A stretch of DNA of 64,000 nt from Sporolactobacillus shoreae (lineage in GTDB: Bacteria; Bacillota; Bacilli; Bacillales; Sporolactobacillaceae), in the NCBI RefSeq assembly GCF_004684935.1, contig NZ_SRJD01000015.1, forward strand, positions 26,188 to 90,187, given 5' to 3'. Of the stretch, positions 8,611 to 17,900 are shown in pieces. A model generated the notes under the pieces. It was not told where the DNA came from and made no database searches. It was given only the letters and a program-made list of their open reading frames with translations. Position 1 is the first letter of the stretch, and the number at the start of each line of letters is the position of its first letter. Both the position numbers and the translations under genes were made by a program.

Positions 8611-11600
8611 TCAGATCACTCCTTCACGCAATTTAATCAGATCGAAAATTTCCTGATCGCTCATCTCTGTCAGCCAGCCGTCCCCTTGGCCGAGTATCTG
8701 CCTCTGGAGCTTTTTCTTACGCTCAATCAGAAGATCAATGCGCTCCTCCAGAGTGCCTTCACAAATGAGTTTATACACATGGACATTACGTTCCTGACCA
8801 ATCCGGTAAGCTCTGTCCGTCGCCTGCTCCTCAACCGCCGGGTTCCACCAGCGGTCATAATGGAATACATAGCCTGCCGCCGTCAGATTTATGCCCACAC
8901 CGCCTGCTTTCAGAGACAGGATAAACAGTGTCTTTTTTCTAACGCCTGACTGAAATCTTTGGATCAGTTTTTCCCGCTGTTCAGCGCTCAGGCTGCCGTG
9001 CAGAAAAAAGACATCGGCGTCCGGATGGCGCTTCCGGGTCTCCTGAAGAAGCTGCTGGCCCATTTGTACATATTGGGTGAAGACAAGAACTTTTTCATTA
9101 CGGTCAAAGAGCGGTTCAAGAAGGTCGTAAAAAAGGTCCATTTTCCCTGATTTTTTCTGTTCGCCTTCCTTACCCAGTACAAGGGCAGGGTGGTCGCACA
9201 CCTGTTTCAGCTTTGTGAGTGCGGAAAGGATCATGCCTTTGCGTTTTATGCCCGATGAAGTGCCGACGCTTTGCGTTAGGCGGTTGACAACTGTCTGATA
9301 CAGGGAGGCCTGATCTTTACTGAGAAAACATGTTTTCTTTGTTTCAAATTTATCCGGAAGATCTTGGATAATCCGCCTGTCCGTTTTTTCACGGCGAAGG
9401 ATGAAGGGCCGGATGATTTTTGTCAGTTCTCCTGTTTTTGACCGACTGCTTTTTTTCTCAACAGGGCCAATGAATTGCTTGCGGAATCTTTCGAGAGAGC
9501 CGAGATAGCCGGGGTTAAGAAAGTCCATGATGGACCAGAGCTCTTCCAGACGGTTTTCGATCGGTGTCCCGGTTAGGACGAGACGATGGGCGCTGCTGAT
9601 CGTCCGTATCGCGCGCGTTTTTTGGGCATGAGGATTTTTGATGGCCTGAGCCTCATCAAGAATCACACTTTTCCAGTAAATTTGTTTTAAAGCTTCTGAT
9701 TCTTTGGTGAAAATGGCATAGCTTGTGACCATCACATCTGAGCTTCTGAGCCGTTCTTCGAGGAGCTGTCCATGCAGGCGGGAAGCCCCGTGATGGGTGT
9801 AGATATCTAGTTCCGGTGAAAAGGTCCGGAATTCGTGATTCCAGTTGGCGACCAGTGAAGTCGGGCAGATGACCAGAGCAGGTCCCTGAAACATCCGTTC
9901 CGGGACTGGTTCGGCGGGCAGGGTTTTGCAATGATCCAGGTAGGCGATCGCCTGAACCGTTTTGCCGAGTCCCATGTCGTCAGCGAGGCATCCTCCGACC
10001 CGCTGGTGCCTTAGATTGGCGAGCCAGGTAAATCCCTTTTTCTGATAGGGCCGGAGCTGGCCTGAAAATCCCTCTGGTACCGGTATGATTTTCGACGGCT
10101 TATTAATAATATGGTTCAGATAGTCATCGAGACCGCGTTCCAGATGCACTTTAATCAATTTATTTCTTTTTTTATGAGTCAGCGCGTCCAGCCGAAGAGC
10201 GCCGGCAACACTTGGTTTTTTGTCAAAAATCTCCATGACGCCGCCCATTTCAGTAAAAGCTTTCACCATCCGTTTCATCGGAAGGTGGATCCACTCACCC
10301 TCGTGCCGGATAAACGACTGGTTTTCACTGACAAGTTGTCTGAATTCAGAGACGCTGAGCTGGATATCTCCGACAGCGATACGCCAGTCATAATTGATCA
10401 ATGAGGAAAGGCTGAACAGTGATCGCTGATTTTCATCTTCCGACCTGATGTTAAGGTCAATGGCAACGAGGTCATCACTTTCTTTCACATCAAGATTATC
10501 AGGCAAACTTAAGGAGACAGAGACTGCTCCGAGCTCGTTCCTGTATTGAAAAAGATCGGAAAGTTCCTCGGAGGTTATGAGTCTGCCTGCTTTTCCAGCA
10601 AGAAAATTCAGAATATGATCTGGTACTTCTCCTGTCAACCGATTGATACGTTCCTCCAGCCAGCTGTTCCTGCCCAGTGGGGAACGGCTCTGCAGTTTTT
10701 CAAGAGACCATTCGGTCCGTCTGGCATTCTTCCAGCCTTCGACAACCGTTTCATACTCCCAGACCGCGTCCTTGGAGAACGGATCATCCGGATCTGCCGG
10801 GTCAAGAATTATTTTCATCTGTTCGGGTGAAAACTGCTGCTCCATCCGCGCTTTTCTGAAAGCCAGCAACGCGCTGGTTAACGCCTGCGGATTGTGTGAG
10901 GAGACGGGGTGGGTCCAGTCCCCTATTTCCCGCTCAAGCTGATTCATTTCTTGTACTTTCAGCGGATTGGCCGTAGTGACCCACGGCTCTCCAGATGAAT
11001 GAAAAGGAATGTTTTTTTCAGGGACACTCCCGGATGGGTTATTCGCTTCGATCAGCCCGGCGGCGGGTTTGTTTTCAAGCTGGGGAATCACAGATAAAGC
11101 GGTATCATGTACAAGCGTATTGGTCCAGAAAATGATCAGTAAATAGAGCCACTGCCTGACTTTTTCATCCTGAAGATCGGAGATTGAAAAGGAGAGATGG
11201 GGCAGCGAGCCCAGCCAATCGGCGAAAAGACCGCTCTTGTCAAGCGTTTGTATGTCAGGCATCCACTCGCAGAAATAACAGTGTTCATGTTTTCCACGTT
11301 CAAGGTGGTAAAAGAACGGATAAAACTGTCCGTTTTCCAGCAGAACTTTCAGTGCATCGGCGATCCTGCCGAACCATTGAAAGGTCCGGCCCGCTCTGAT
11401 GTCTCCGTCATCCAGGACCCGGTCACGCATCAGTTTAAAGGCACTGTTCATGGGCATAAGAGCACCGGAAACCGGAAAATCGCCGGCGTCTCCCGCAAAC
11501 TGGGCGGAAGATCTGAAGTAGCGATAAGGAGAGAGGTCTCCAAGCCACTCCGGAATGGGACCTTTTCCCGAAACGTCACCCGGAAAAGGGAGATTATTTC

Positions 11601-11682
11601 CTTCTTCATCAGTCAGCCAGATATAGAAATTCCATCCTTTTTCTATATGAGGCACGAATGTGATCTGCAGATAGCGGTTCAT
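8611..11682 (-). CDS. SWI2/SNF2-family DNA helicase/translocase
   Basis: A 1023-aa protein with a long N-terminal region (about 1-520, resembling the bacterial SNF2-associated domain) and a C-terminal two-lobe SNF2 motor. Visible motifs: Walker A DDMGLGKTVQ near residue 565, DEAQ box VILDEAQAIKNP near 680, motif III LTGTPIENRLEELW near 705, and the C-lobe motifs LVFTQY, FILSLKAGGVGINLT and DRAYRIGQ between about 880 and 975. Such proteins are ATP-driven double-stranded DNA translocases, often called HepA/RapA-like although the N-terminus differs from RapA. I start at ATG 11682 (MNRYLQITFV), with AAAAGGAGA nine bases upstream; an ATG at 11724 has no RBS. It is followed by the SWIM gene. The cellular role is not known from sequence. 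Confidence 0.92.
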   Translation of the reverse strand: MNRYLQITFVPHIEKGWNFYIWLTDEEGNNLPFPGDVSGKGPIPEWLGDLSPYRYFRSSAQFAGDAGDFPVSGALMPMNSAFKLMRDRVLDDGDIRAGRTFQWFGRIADALKVLLENGQFYPFFYHLERGKHEHCYFCEWMPDIQTLDKSGLFADWLGSLPHLSFSISDLQDEKVRQWLYLLIIFWTNTLVHDTALSVIPQLENKPAAGLIEANNPSGSVPEKNIPFHSSGEPWVTTANPLKVQEMNQLEREIGDWTHPVSSHNPQALTSALLAFRKARMEQQFSPEQMKIILDPADPDDPFSKDAVWEYETVVEGWKNARRTEWSLEKLQSRSPLGRNSWLEERINRLTGEVPDHILNFLAGKAGRLITSEELSDLFQYRNELGAVSVSLSLPDNLDVKESDDLVAIDLNIRSEDENQRSLFSLSSLINYDWRIAVGDIQLSVSEFRQLVSENQSFIRHEGEWIHLPMKRMVKAFTEMGGVMEIFDKKPSVAGALRLDALTHKKRNKLIKVHLERGLDDYLNHIINKPSKIIPVPEGFSGQLRPYQKKGFTWLANLRHQRVGGCLADDMGLGKTVQAIAYLDHCKTLPAEPVPERMFQGPALVICPTSLVANWNHEFRTFSPELDIYTHHGASRLHGQLLEERLRSSDVMVTSYAIFTKESEALKQIYWKSVILDEAQAIKNPHAQKTRAIRTISSAHRLVLTGTPIENRLEELWSIMDFLNPGYLGSLERFRKQFIGPVEKKSSRSKTGELTKIIRPFILRREKTDRRIIQDLPDKFETKKTCFLSKDQASLYQTVVNRLTQSVGTSSGIKRKGMILSALTKLKQVCDHPALVLGKEGEQKKSGKMDLFYDLLEPLFDRNEKVLVFTQYVQMGQQLLQETRKRHPDADVFFLHGSLSAEQREKLIQRFQSGVRKKTLFILSLKAGGVGINLTAAGYVFHYDRWWNPAVEEQATDRAYRIGQERNVHVYKLICEGTLEERIDLLIERKKKLQRQILGQGDGWLTEMSDQEIFDLIKLREGVI

Positions 11683-12026
11683 CAGGAAAATCTCCTTTTC
11701 GGGCAAGGCTCTTAATTTGGGCATGCGGTCCTATTCGTCAAAAATAATCTATCCTATTAGTGTACCATATCGTCAGTGACAATGAAACGAACCTTGCTTT
11801 CTGAGCCGCGGGCTGCCGCGCTTTTTCCGCTTCAGAAAGAGTCGTTGATATTTCTCGCCTGGGCTTACTTTTGTGACGGTTTCTTGGTATGATAAAGACA
11901 ACGCTTCAGAAAAGAAAACGGATCGGCCGGCGTGGGAGAGATCTGTCAAAGCCCGGTTGGCACTTTTGCGTCATCAAAAAATAATGGCAGCGCTGTCACA
12001 AAAAGGGTATTCGGAGGCAAGACAGA
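11683..12026. other. Divergent intergenic region, SNF2 gene / lipM
   Basis: This stretch holds no gene I can support. On the minus strand TTGTCA and TAATAG 17 bases apart (about 11747-11780) are a weak promoter candidate for the helicase operon. On the plus strand GGAGG at 12014-12018 is the lipM ribosome binding site. An open frame starting GTG 11873 has no RBS and runs into lipM. Confidence 0.35.
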
Positions 12027-12848
12027 ATGAACATTCAGTCATGGCTTTTTCTTGATTCAGGAGTACATACTCCGTCTTATAATATGGCTTTGGATGAATA
12101 TCTGCTTCAGCAGGGAGCTGCTGGAAGAAAGGAACCGGTCCTCCGATTTTATCAGTGGGATCCGCCCGGGCTGTCCATCGGCTATTTCCAAAAGACAAGT
12201 GGAAGAATTGATCGGTACGGGGCGGGGCGGCGCGGCGTCCGGCCGGTAAGGAGACTAACAGGGGGGCAGGCTGTTCTGCATGATCACGAACTTACGTACA
12301 GCGTCATCCTTCCTGAAAATTATCCGGACATGCCGCGTTCAGTCGTCGGTGCCTACCGGGTGCTTTCGAAGGGGCTTCTTGAAGGATTCAGGGAACTGGG
12401 ACTGCAGGCTGAGCTGGCGATTCCAGAAAAGAAAAAGGAAAGCTCCCATTCACCGGTCTGTTTTGAAGAGGCTTCCTGGTATGAACTGGTTGTGGAAGGG
12501 CGGAAAGCGGCCGGAAGTTCCCAGACCCGGCGTGAAGGGATGATTCTCCAGCATGGATCGATCCCTTTATCCGTTGATGAAAACAAGCTATTTGATTGTT
12601 TTGATTACCCGAACGAACGTGTTAAGGATCGGGCCAGGAAAGCGTTTGACGGGAAGGCAGTTTCACTAGACACGCTCACGGGCAGAAAGCTGACGATTGA
12701 TGAGGTGAAGAGGGCTTTCTATACAGGTTTTGAAAAGGGTCTGGGAATCAAGCTTATTCCTGCGGATCTTACTCCTCAGGATGAGAAGGCTGTTTGGGAA
12801 CTTGCGCATTCAAAATATGACACAGAAGCATGGAACTTTTCACGATAA
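12027..12848 (+). CDS. lipM: Octanoyl-[ACP]:protein N-octanoyltransferase
   Basis: The 273-aa protein has the LplA/LipB-like fold and matches B. subtilis LipM throughout: NMALDEYLL near residue 20, [19 protein letters not shown] near 80, the catalytic-cysteine segment [19 protein letters not shown] near 150, and ILQHGSIPL near 180. LipM moves octanoate from acyl carrier protein to the lysine of GcvH, the first step of lipoate synthesis in Bacillales; LipL then relays it to E2 subunits. RBS GGAGG is nine bases before ATG. lipA follows 31 bp later and its acceptor gcvH is at 35.2 kb. In B. subtilis lipM and lipA are not neighbours, so this pairing is informative. Confidence 0.93.
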   Translation: MNIQSWLFLDSGVHTPSYNMALDEYLLQQGAAGRKEPVLRFYQWDPPGLSIGYFQKTSGRIDRYGAGRRGVRPVRRLTGGQAVLHDHELTYSVILPENYPDMPRSVVGAYRVLSKGLLEGFRELGLQAELAIPEKKKESSHSPVCFEEASWYELVVEGRKAAGSSQTRREGMILQHGSIPLSVDENKLFDCFDYPNERVKDRARKAFDGKAVSLDTLTGRKLTIDEVKRAFYTGFEKGLGIKLIPADLTPQDEKAVWELAHSKYDTEAWNFSR

Positions 12849-12879
12849 GACACAAATCAATATTAAGGGGGAGAAGACG

Positions 12880-13809
12880 TTGGAGAATCACCGGGAATAT
12901 CTGAGAAAACCGGAATGGCTGAAGATCAGGCTGGACACAAATCAGGATTATCGCGGTATTAAGACATTGATGCGCGAAGAGCGGCTCCATACGGTCTGCG
13001 AAGAGGCAAAATGCCCCAATATTCATGAGTGCTGGGCTACCAGAAGAACCGCAACTTTTATGATACTTGGAGACATCTGTACCCGTGGATGTCGCTTCTG
13101 CGCGGTAAAAACGGGACGTCCTACCGAACTCGATCTGCGCGAGCCGGAACGGGTGGCTGATTCAGTGAAAAAGATGAAGCTGCGCCATGTCGTCGTGACA
13201 GCTGTTGCCCGTGATGACTTAAACGATGGGGGCGCGGGTGTTTTTGCGGAGACAGTGCGAGCGATCCGAAGAAAAGTGCCGTACTGCACCATTGAAGTCC
13301 TTCCTTCTGACATGAAGGGAGACGATGAAAGCATTCTGACTCTGATGGATGCGAAGCCGGATATTTTTGACCATAATATTGAAACGGTCCGCAGATTGAC
13401 AAAAAGCGTCCGCGCAATCGCAACCTATGACCGCTCTCTGGCTGTTCTGCGGAGGGTTAAAGAACTGAGTCCTAATACGCCGACGAAATCGAGTATCATG
13501 GTCGGACTTGGCGAAACCAAGGAAGAGATCCTTCAGGCAATGGATGATCTGCTTGAGAATCACGTGGATATTATGGTGATCGGCCAATACCTCCAGCCAA
13601 CCCGAAAACACCTGGATGTTGTCCGCTATTACCAGCCTGCCGAGTTCGAGGAGCTGAAAAAGATTGCCATGGAAAAAGGTTTCAGGCATTGCGAGGCCGG
13701 ACCGCTTGCCCGTTCTTCTTACCACGCCGATGAGCAGGTTGATCCGGAATCACGGCTCAGACATGATCGACTGATTGAAGAGGAAGATCATGAGGATCAA
13801 AGAATCTGA
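12880..13809 (+). CDS. lipA: Lipoyl synthase
   Basis: A 309-aa radical-SAM enzyme that inserts two sulfurs into protein-bound octanoyl groups. The N-terminal auxiliary cluster cysteines are in [12 protein letters not shown] near residue 40 and the radical-SAM motif CTRGCRFC near 68; the C-terminal [10 protein letters not shown] carries the conserved serine of the sacrificial cluster. I choose TTG 12880 ([16 protein letters not shown]) because AGGGGGAG lies seven bases upstream and the homologous start is there; a longer frame from 12730 would run inside lipM without an RBS. It forms an operon with lipM. Iron-sulfur supply presumably comes from the Suf proteins encoded at 41-46 kb. Confidence 0.95.
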   Translation: MENHREYLRKPEWLKIRLDTNQDYRGIKTLMREERLHTVCEEAKCPNIHECWATRRTATFMILGDICTRGCRFCAVKTGRPTELDLREPERVADSVKKMKLRHVVVTAVARDDLNDGGAGVFAETVRAIRRKVPYCTIEVLPSDMKGDDESILTLMDAKPDIFDHNIETVRRLTKSVRAIATYDRSLAVLRRVKELSPNTPTKSSIMVGLGETKEEILQAMDDLLENHVDIMVIGQYLQPTRKHLDVVRYYQPAEFEELKKIAMEKGFRHCEAGPLARSSYHADEQVDPESRLRHDRLIEEEDHEDQRI

Positions 13810-13820
13810 CAGATTAAAAA

Positions 13821-13862
13821 CGCCGCTTCCAGAGACTGAATCATCAGTCCGGTGGCGGCATT
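13821..13862. terminator. Bidirectional terminator lipA / gltC
   Basis: An inverted repeat with outer arms CGCCGC/GGCGG and an inner perfect stem GACTGA-ATCA-TCAGTC lies between the convergent lipA and gltC ends, with A/T-rich flanks on both sides. Confidence 0.6.
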
Positions 13863-13887
13863 CTATTTAAGATATTAAAAAAAGTCT

Positions 13888-14793
13888 TTACTGGCCGAAC
13901 TGGTAGAGCCTCTCATAAAAGTCTTCCGTGTACTTGGAAAAAAGTTGTTCCGAAGGGGCGAGTTCCCGGCTTCGCGGATAGATCATTCCGACGGATCGCG
14001 AGACCTCAGGCGAATGAAGCGGTGCGGTGACGATGCCCGCAGGAAGGTTGTAAGTAACGGCATTCTCCGGCATCAGCGCGATGCCGAAGTCCGCGGCCAC
14101 CAGCCCTTTGATGGTATCCATATCCTCCCCTTCAAAAACAATGTCCGGTTCGAATCCCGCCTGTCCGCAGGCATCACGGAACAACTCCTGAAGTGAGAGC
14201 CTGCTGCGGAATGTAATGAACCTTTCGTTTTTCAGCTTTCCGAGAGGGATGGCTGTTTTTCCGGCAAACCGGTGATGTTTGGGCAGGAGTAGGACCATTT
14301 TTTCTGTATAAAGAATTTTGCTGTGCACGGCCTCATGATTTTTGGGTACGGGGGAAGCAAATGCCAGATCAATGTTCCCCTGTTCAATTAAATGGATGAG
14401 ATAGGGGACTGTCCCCTGATGAAGCTGAAAACTGATTCCCGGATGAGTCTTATGGAAATTCTGCAGCATGATCGGGAGTGTGTGGACGGACAGGCTGGTT
14501 GAAATCCCCAGCCTGATCCGCCCGATCTCGGGATTCAGGTGCTCTTTGATTTTCTGCTCGGCTTTTTCAAATTCAAGAAGACCCCGTTCCGCGTGTTCCA
14601 GAAAAATTTTCCCGGCAGGCGTCAACTGGATATTGCGGCCTTTTCTCATAAAAAGTGAGACCCCCAGCTCGTCCTCAAGCAGGGCAATCTGCCTGCTGAT
14701 CGCGGACTGCGCTACGTGGAGAGCCGTTGCGGCCTGTGTGATATGCTCCCTTTTTGCCGCTTCAATAAAGTATTCGATTTGCCGTAATTCCAT
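13888..14793 (-). CDS. gltC: LysR-type activator of glutamate synthase genes
   Basis: The 301-aa LysR regulator aligns well with B. subtilis GltC by eye: N-terminal MELRQIEYFIEAAKREHITQ, winged HTH with HVAQSAISRQIALLEDELGV (about 25-45), and an effector domain including EGEDMDTIKGLVAADFGI and the near C-terminal RSRELAPS. GltC activates gltAB transcription in response to 2-oxoglutarate versus glutamate. The gene is divergent from gltB, the classical arrangement. ATG 14793 has GGAG eight bases upstream; ATG 14811 is less well placed. The 195-bp gap contains the palindrome AGATTAATCT (14821-14830), a candidate GltC site. Confidence 0.92.
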   Translation of the reverse strand: MELRQIEYFIEAAKREHITQAATALHVAQSAISRQIALLEDELGVSLFMRKGRNIQLTPAGKIFLEHAERGLLEFEKAEQKIKEHLNPEIGRIRLGISTSLSVHTLPIMLQNFHKTHPGISFQLHQGTVPYLIHLIEQGNIDLAFASPVPKNHEAVHSKILYTEKMVLLLPKHHRFAGKTAIPLGKLKNERFITFRSRLSLQELFRDACGQAGFEPDIVFEGEDMDTIKGLVAADFGIALMPENAVTYNLPAGIVTAPLHSPEVSRSVGMIYPRSRELAPSEQLFSKYTEDFYERLYQFGQ

Positions 14794-14820
14794 GGTCCGC
14801 ACTCCATTCATATCGAATCG

Positions 14821-14875
14821 AGATTAATCTGTTCTTAATTATATATTGAAAAGATTGATGATTAAAGTGTAAAAT
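14821..14875 (+). promoter_or_regulatory. gltB promoter with candidate GltC site
   Basis: TTGAAA (14846-14851) and TAAAAT (14870-14875) are separated by 18 bases and point towards gltB. Just upstream is the perfect palindrome AGATTAATCT (14821-14830), in the position expected of a LysR-type activator site shared with divergent gltC. Confidence 0.5.
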
Positions 14876-14988
14876 AAAATTACCAAACTTTTCGGAAAAA
14901 AGTAGATAGAGATACAAATATATTTTCTGAAAAGTTGGACAGATAAATGATGCGAGATTGCGAAGAGACAGAAGGAAGGATGACGTTT

Positions 14989-17900
14989 ATGATTACAAAG
15001 GGAGAGACGAGAGCCAATGTCTCGGAAGGCTTGTATCGTCCGGAATTTGAACACGATTCCTGCGGCATTGGATTGTACGCGGATATCAAGGGGCGTGCAT
15101 CCAATGATGTAGTTAAAACCGCACTTGAAATGCTTGCGAGGTTGGATCACCGCGCGGGCAAGGCGGCTGATGGAAAAACCGGTGATGGCGCGGGCATACT
15201 CGTTCAGATTCCCAACCAGTTTTTTCAGTCTGTATGCAATTTTTCGCTTCCGTCTGCCGGACATTATGGTGTCGGCATGTTTTTCATGCCTCAGGACCGC
15301 TCTGCCAGAATGGTTGCGATTGGAAAAATAAAAGCGTGTATCGCTGCGCGTAATCTACGGCTTTATGGTGAGCGCGATGTTCCTGTTGAAGAAAATGAGA
15401 TCAGCCGGCTCGCCCGGAGCAAAGCGCCGTTTATGTACCAGATGTTTATCGGGACGGCGGGCCAAGACTCTGGACACGCGCTTGATATTGAGCTGTATCT
15501 CTTGAGAAAAGCGATTGAAGTAAAACTTAAAAATGAAGTTTATGTTGCGAGTCTGTCCAGTCAGACTCTGGTTTATAAAGGCATGCTGCGGGCGAAAGAA
15601 GTGTCCGCTTTTTATACCGATCTTCAGGATGAACATTTTGTTTCGGCACTCGCTTTAGTGCATTCCCGCTACAGCACGAATACGTTCCCAAGCTGGCAGC
15701 GGGCGCATCCTAACCGGATGATTGTTCATAACGGTGAAATTAATACGATCCGTGGAAACATGAGCTGGTTTAATGCCAAGGCGAAACGGCTGGAGGGAGG
15801 AAGGCTGCCGCAGATTATAGATCCAGACGGCAGTGATTCGGCCATTTTTGATAACGTGCTGGAGTTTCTGACCTATCATGGTTTTTCGCTGTCTCATGCC
15901 ATAATGCTGATGGTTCCCGAACCATGGGAGAATCAGTCGGAACTGCCGGAATATCTCCGCGATTTCTACGAATTTCACAGCCGGATGATGGAACCGTGGG
16001 ACGGACCGATGGCACTTGGTTTTTGCAACGGGAAACAAATCGGCGCGATTTTGGACCGGAACGGACTTCGTCCCGCCCGGTATTATATAACGAATGACGA
16101 TAAGGTTGTCTTTTCTTCGGAGGTGGGTGTCGCAGATCTCGACGCGTCTAATATCCGTGAACGCTGCCATCTGAAACCCGGCCAGCTTCTGCTGATTGAC
16201 ACTGAAAAGGGCAGAATTGTTCCGAGCGATGAACTGAAGAAAGAAATCTGCCAGGCTGAAGACTATCATAAGCTACTTAAGGAATCAGTGATCAGGATAA
16301 AAGATGAGTCACCTGAACCTGAGAAAATATCAGACACGGTTCGGCTCTTTCAGCAGAAAGTGCAGGGATATACCTACGAGGATCTGACCAAAGCTATTGA
16401 GCCAATGGCAGAAACAGGCAAGGAACCGACCGGATCGATGGCGAATGACACGCCTCTCGCCGTACTTTCCAATAAGTCTCAGGTGCTCTTCGACTATTTC
16501 AAACAGTGGTTTTCCCAGGTAACAAATCCGCCGATTGATGCGATCCGTGAAGCCTGGGTTATGTCGAAAATTACCTGGCTCGGACCGCAAGTCGGCCTGC
16601 TGGATCCGGTTCGGCATGTTTCAACGCAGATCCGTCTGAACCATCCGGTCCTGGACAGAAAAACGTTCTGCTCCATTCAGCGTCAGGGTTTGAAAACTGC
16701 TGTAATTCAGACGCTGTTCTCGGCGGATAAGGGAAATGGAGGACTCTCCGAAGCTCTGGGCCAGCTGATCCTTAAAACGGATCAGCAGATTCATGACGGT
16801 GCTTCACTAATCATTCTTTCGGATCGCGCTTTGGATGAGAAAAAAGTGCCGATTCCGTCGCTTCTTGCTGTAAGTGCTGTTCACCATCATCTGATTGATC
16901 AGGGCACAAGGACACAGGTCAGCCTGATCGTTGACTCCGGGGAGCCGCATGACAGCCACCAGATTTCCCTGCTTCTCGGCTACGGCGCCGACGCGATTCA
17001 TCCTTATCTGGCACTTGAATCTGTGAGTGAACTGAAACAGACCGGGCATCTTAGCGTCTCCGAAGAAGAAGCGGAACAGAATTATATCAAAGCTCTGGTT
17101 GGCGGGATTGTTAAAATCATGTCCAAAGTGGGTATTTCATCGATTCAGAGTTACCGCGGTGCACAGACCTTTGAAGCACTCGGCCTTTCCGATGAGCTGA
17201 TTGAAAAATACTTTAAAGGAACGGTTTCCCAGATCGGTGGCATCGGCTTGAATGAAATTTCGGAAGAATCACTGCGCCGCCACCACAAAGCGACTGAGGA
17301 ACTACTCCTTGGCGATCTGAAAACATTGGATGATGGAAGCACGCTGCAGTGGCGCCAGGGCGGTGAACAGCATAAGATTGAACCTTTGATCGTGCATATG
17401 CTTCAGCAGGCGACACGCAGAAATGAATATAAATTGTATAAGGACTATGCGGAGATGGTCGACGATGCGCCATTCTCTACAATCCGCAGCCTGCTGACTT
17501 TTGAGAAGGATCGCCAACCGATTCCTCTGGATGAAGTCGAGCCTGTGGAAGATATTCTGAAACGGTTCAAAACCGGCGCTATGTCTTACGGTTCGATCAG
17601 CAAGGAAGCGCATGAGGCACTGGCTATTGCCATGAACCGTATTGGCGGAAAAAGCAACAGCGGCGAGGGCGGCGAAGACGCGGACCGTTTCGTCCGGGAC
17701 GAGAACGGCGATTGGCGCCGCAGTGCGATCAAACAGGTCGCATCGGCGAGATTCGGAGTCACGAGCTATTATCTGTCGGAAGCGGCCGAACTTCAGATTA
17801 AGATGGCGCAGGGAGCGAAACCTGGAGAAGGCGGAATGCTTCCTGCGGGAAAGGTTTATCCGTGGATCGCTCATACGCGTCGCGCAACAACCGGCGTCGC

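Noticed and set aside
11873..12055. 60-codon frame before lipM
   Set aside because: GTG start without an RBS, overlaps the lipM start, no recognisable domain.
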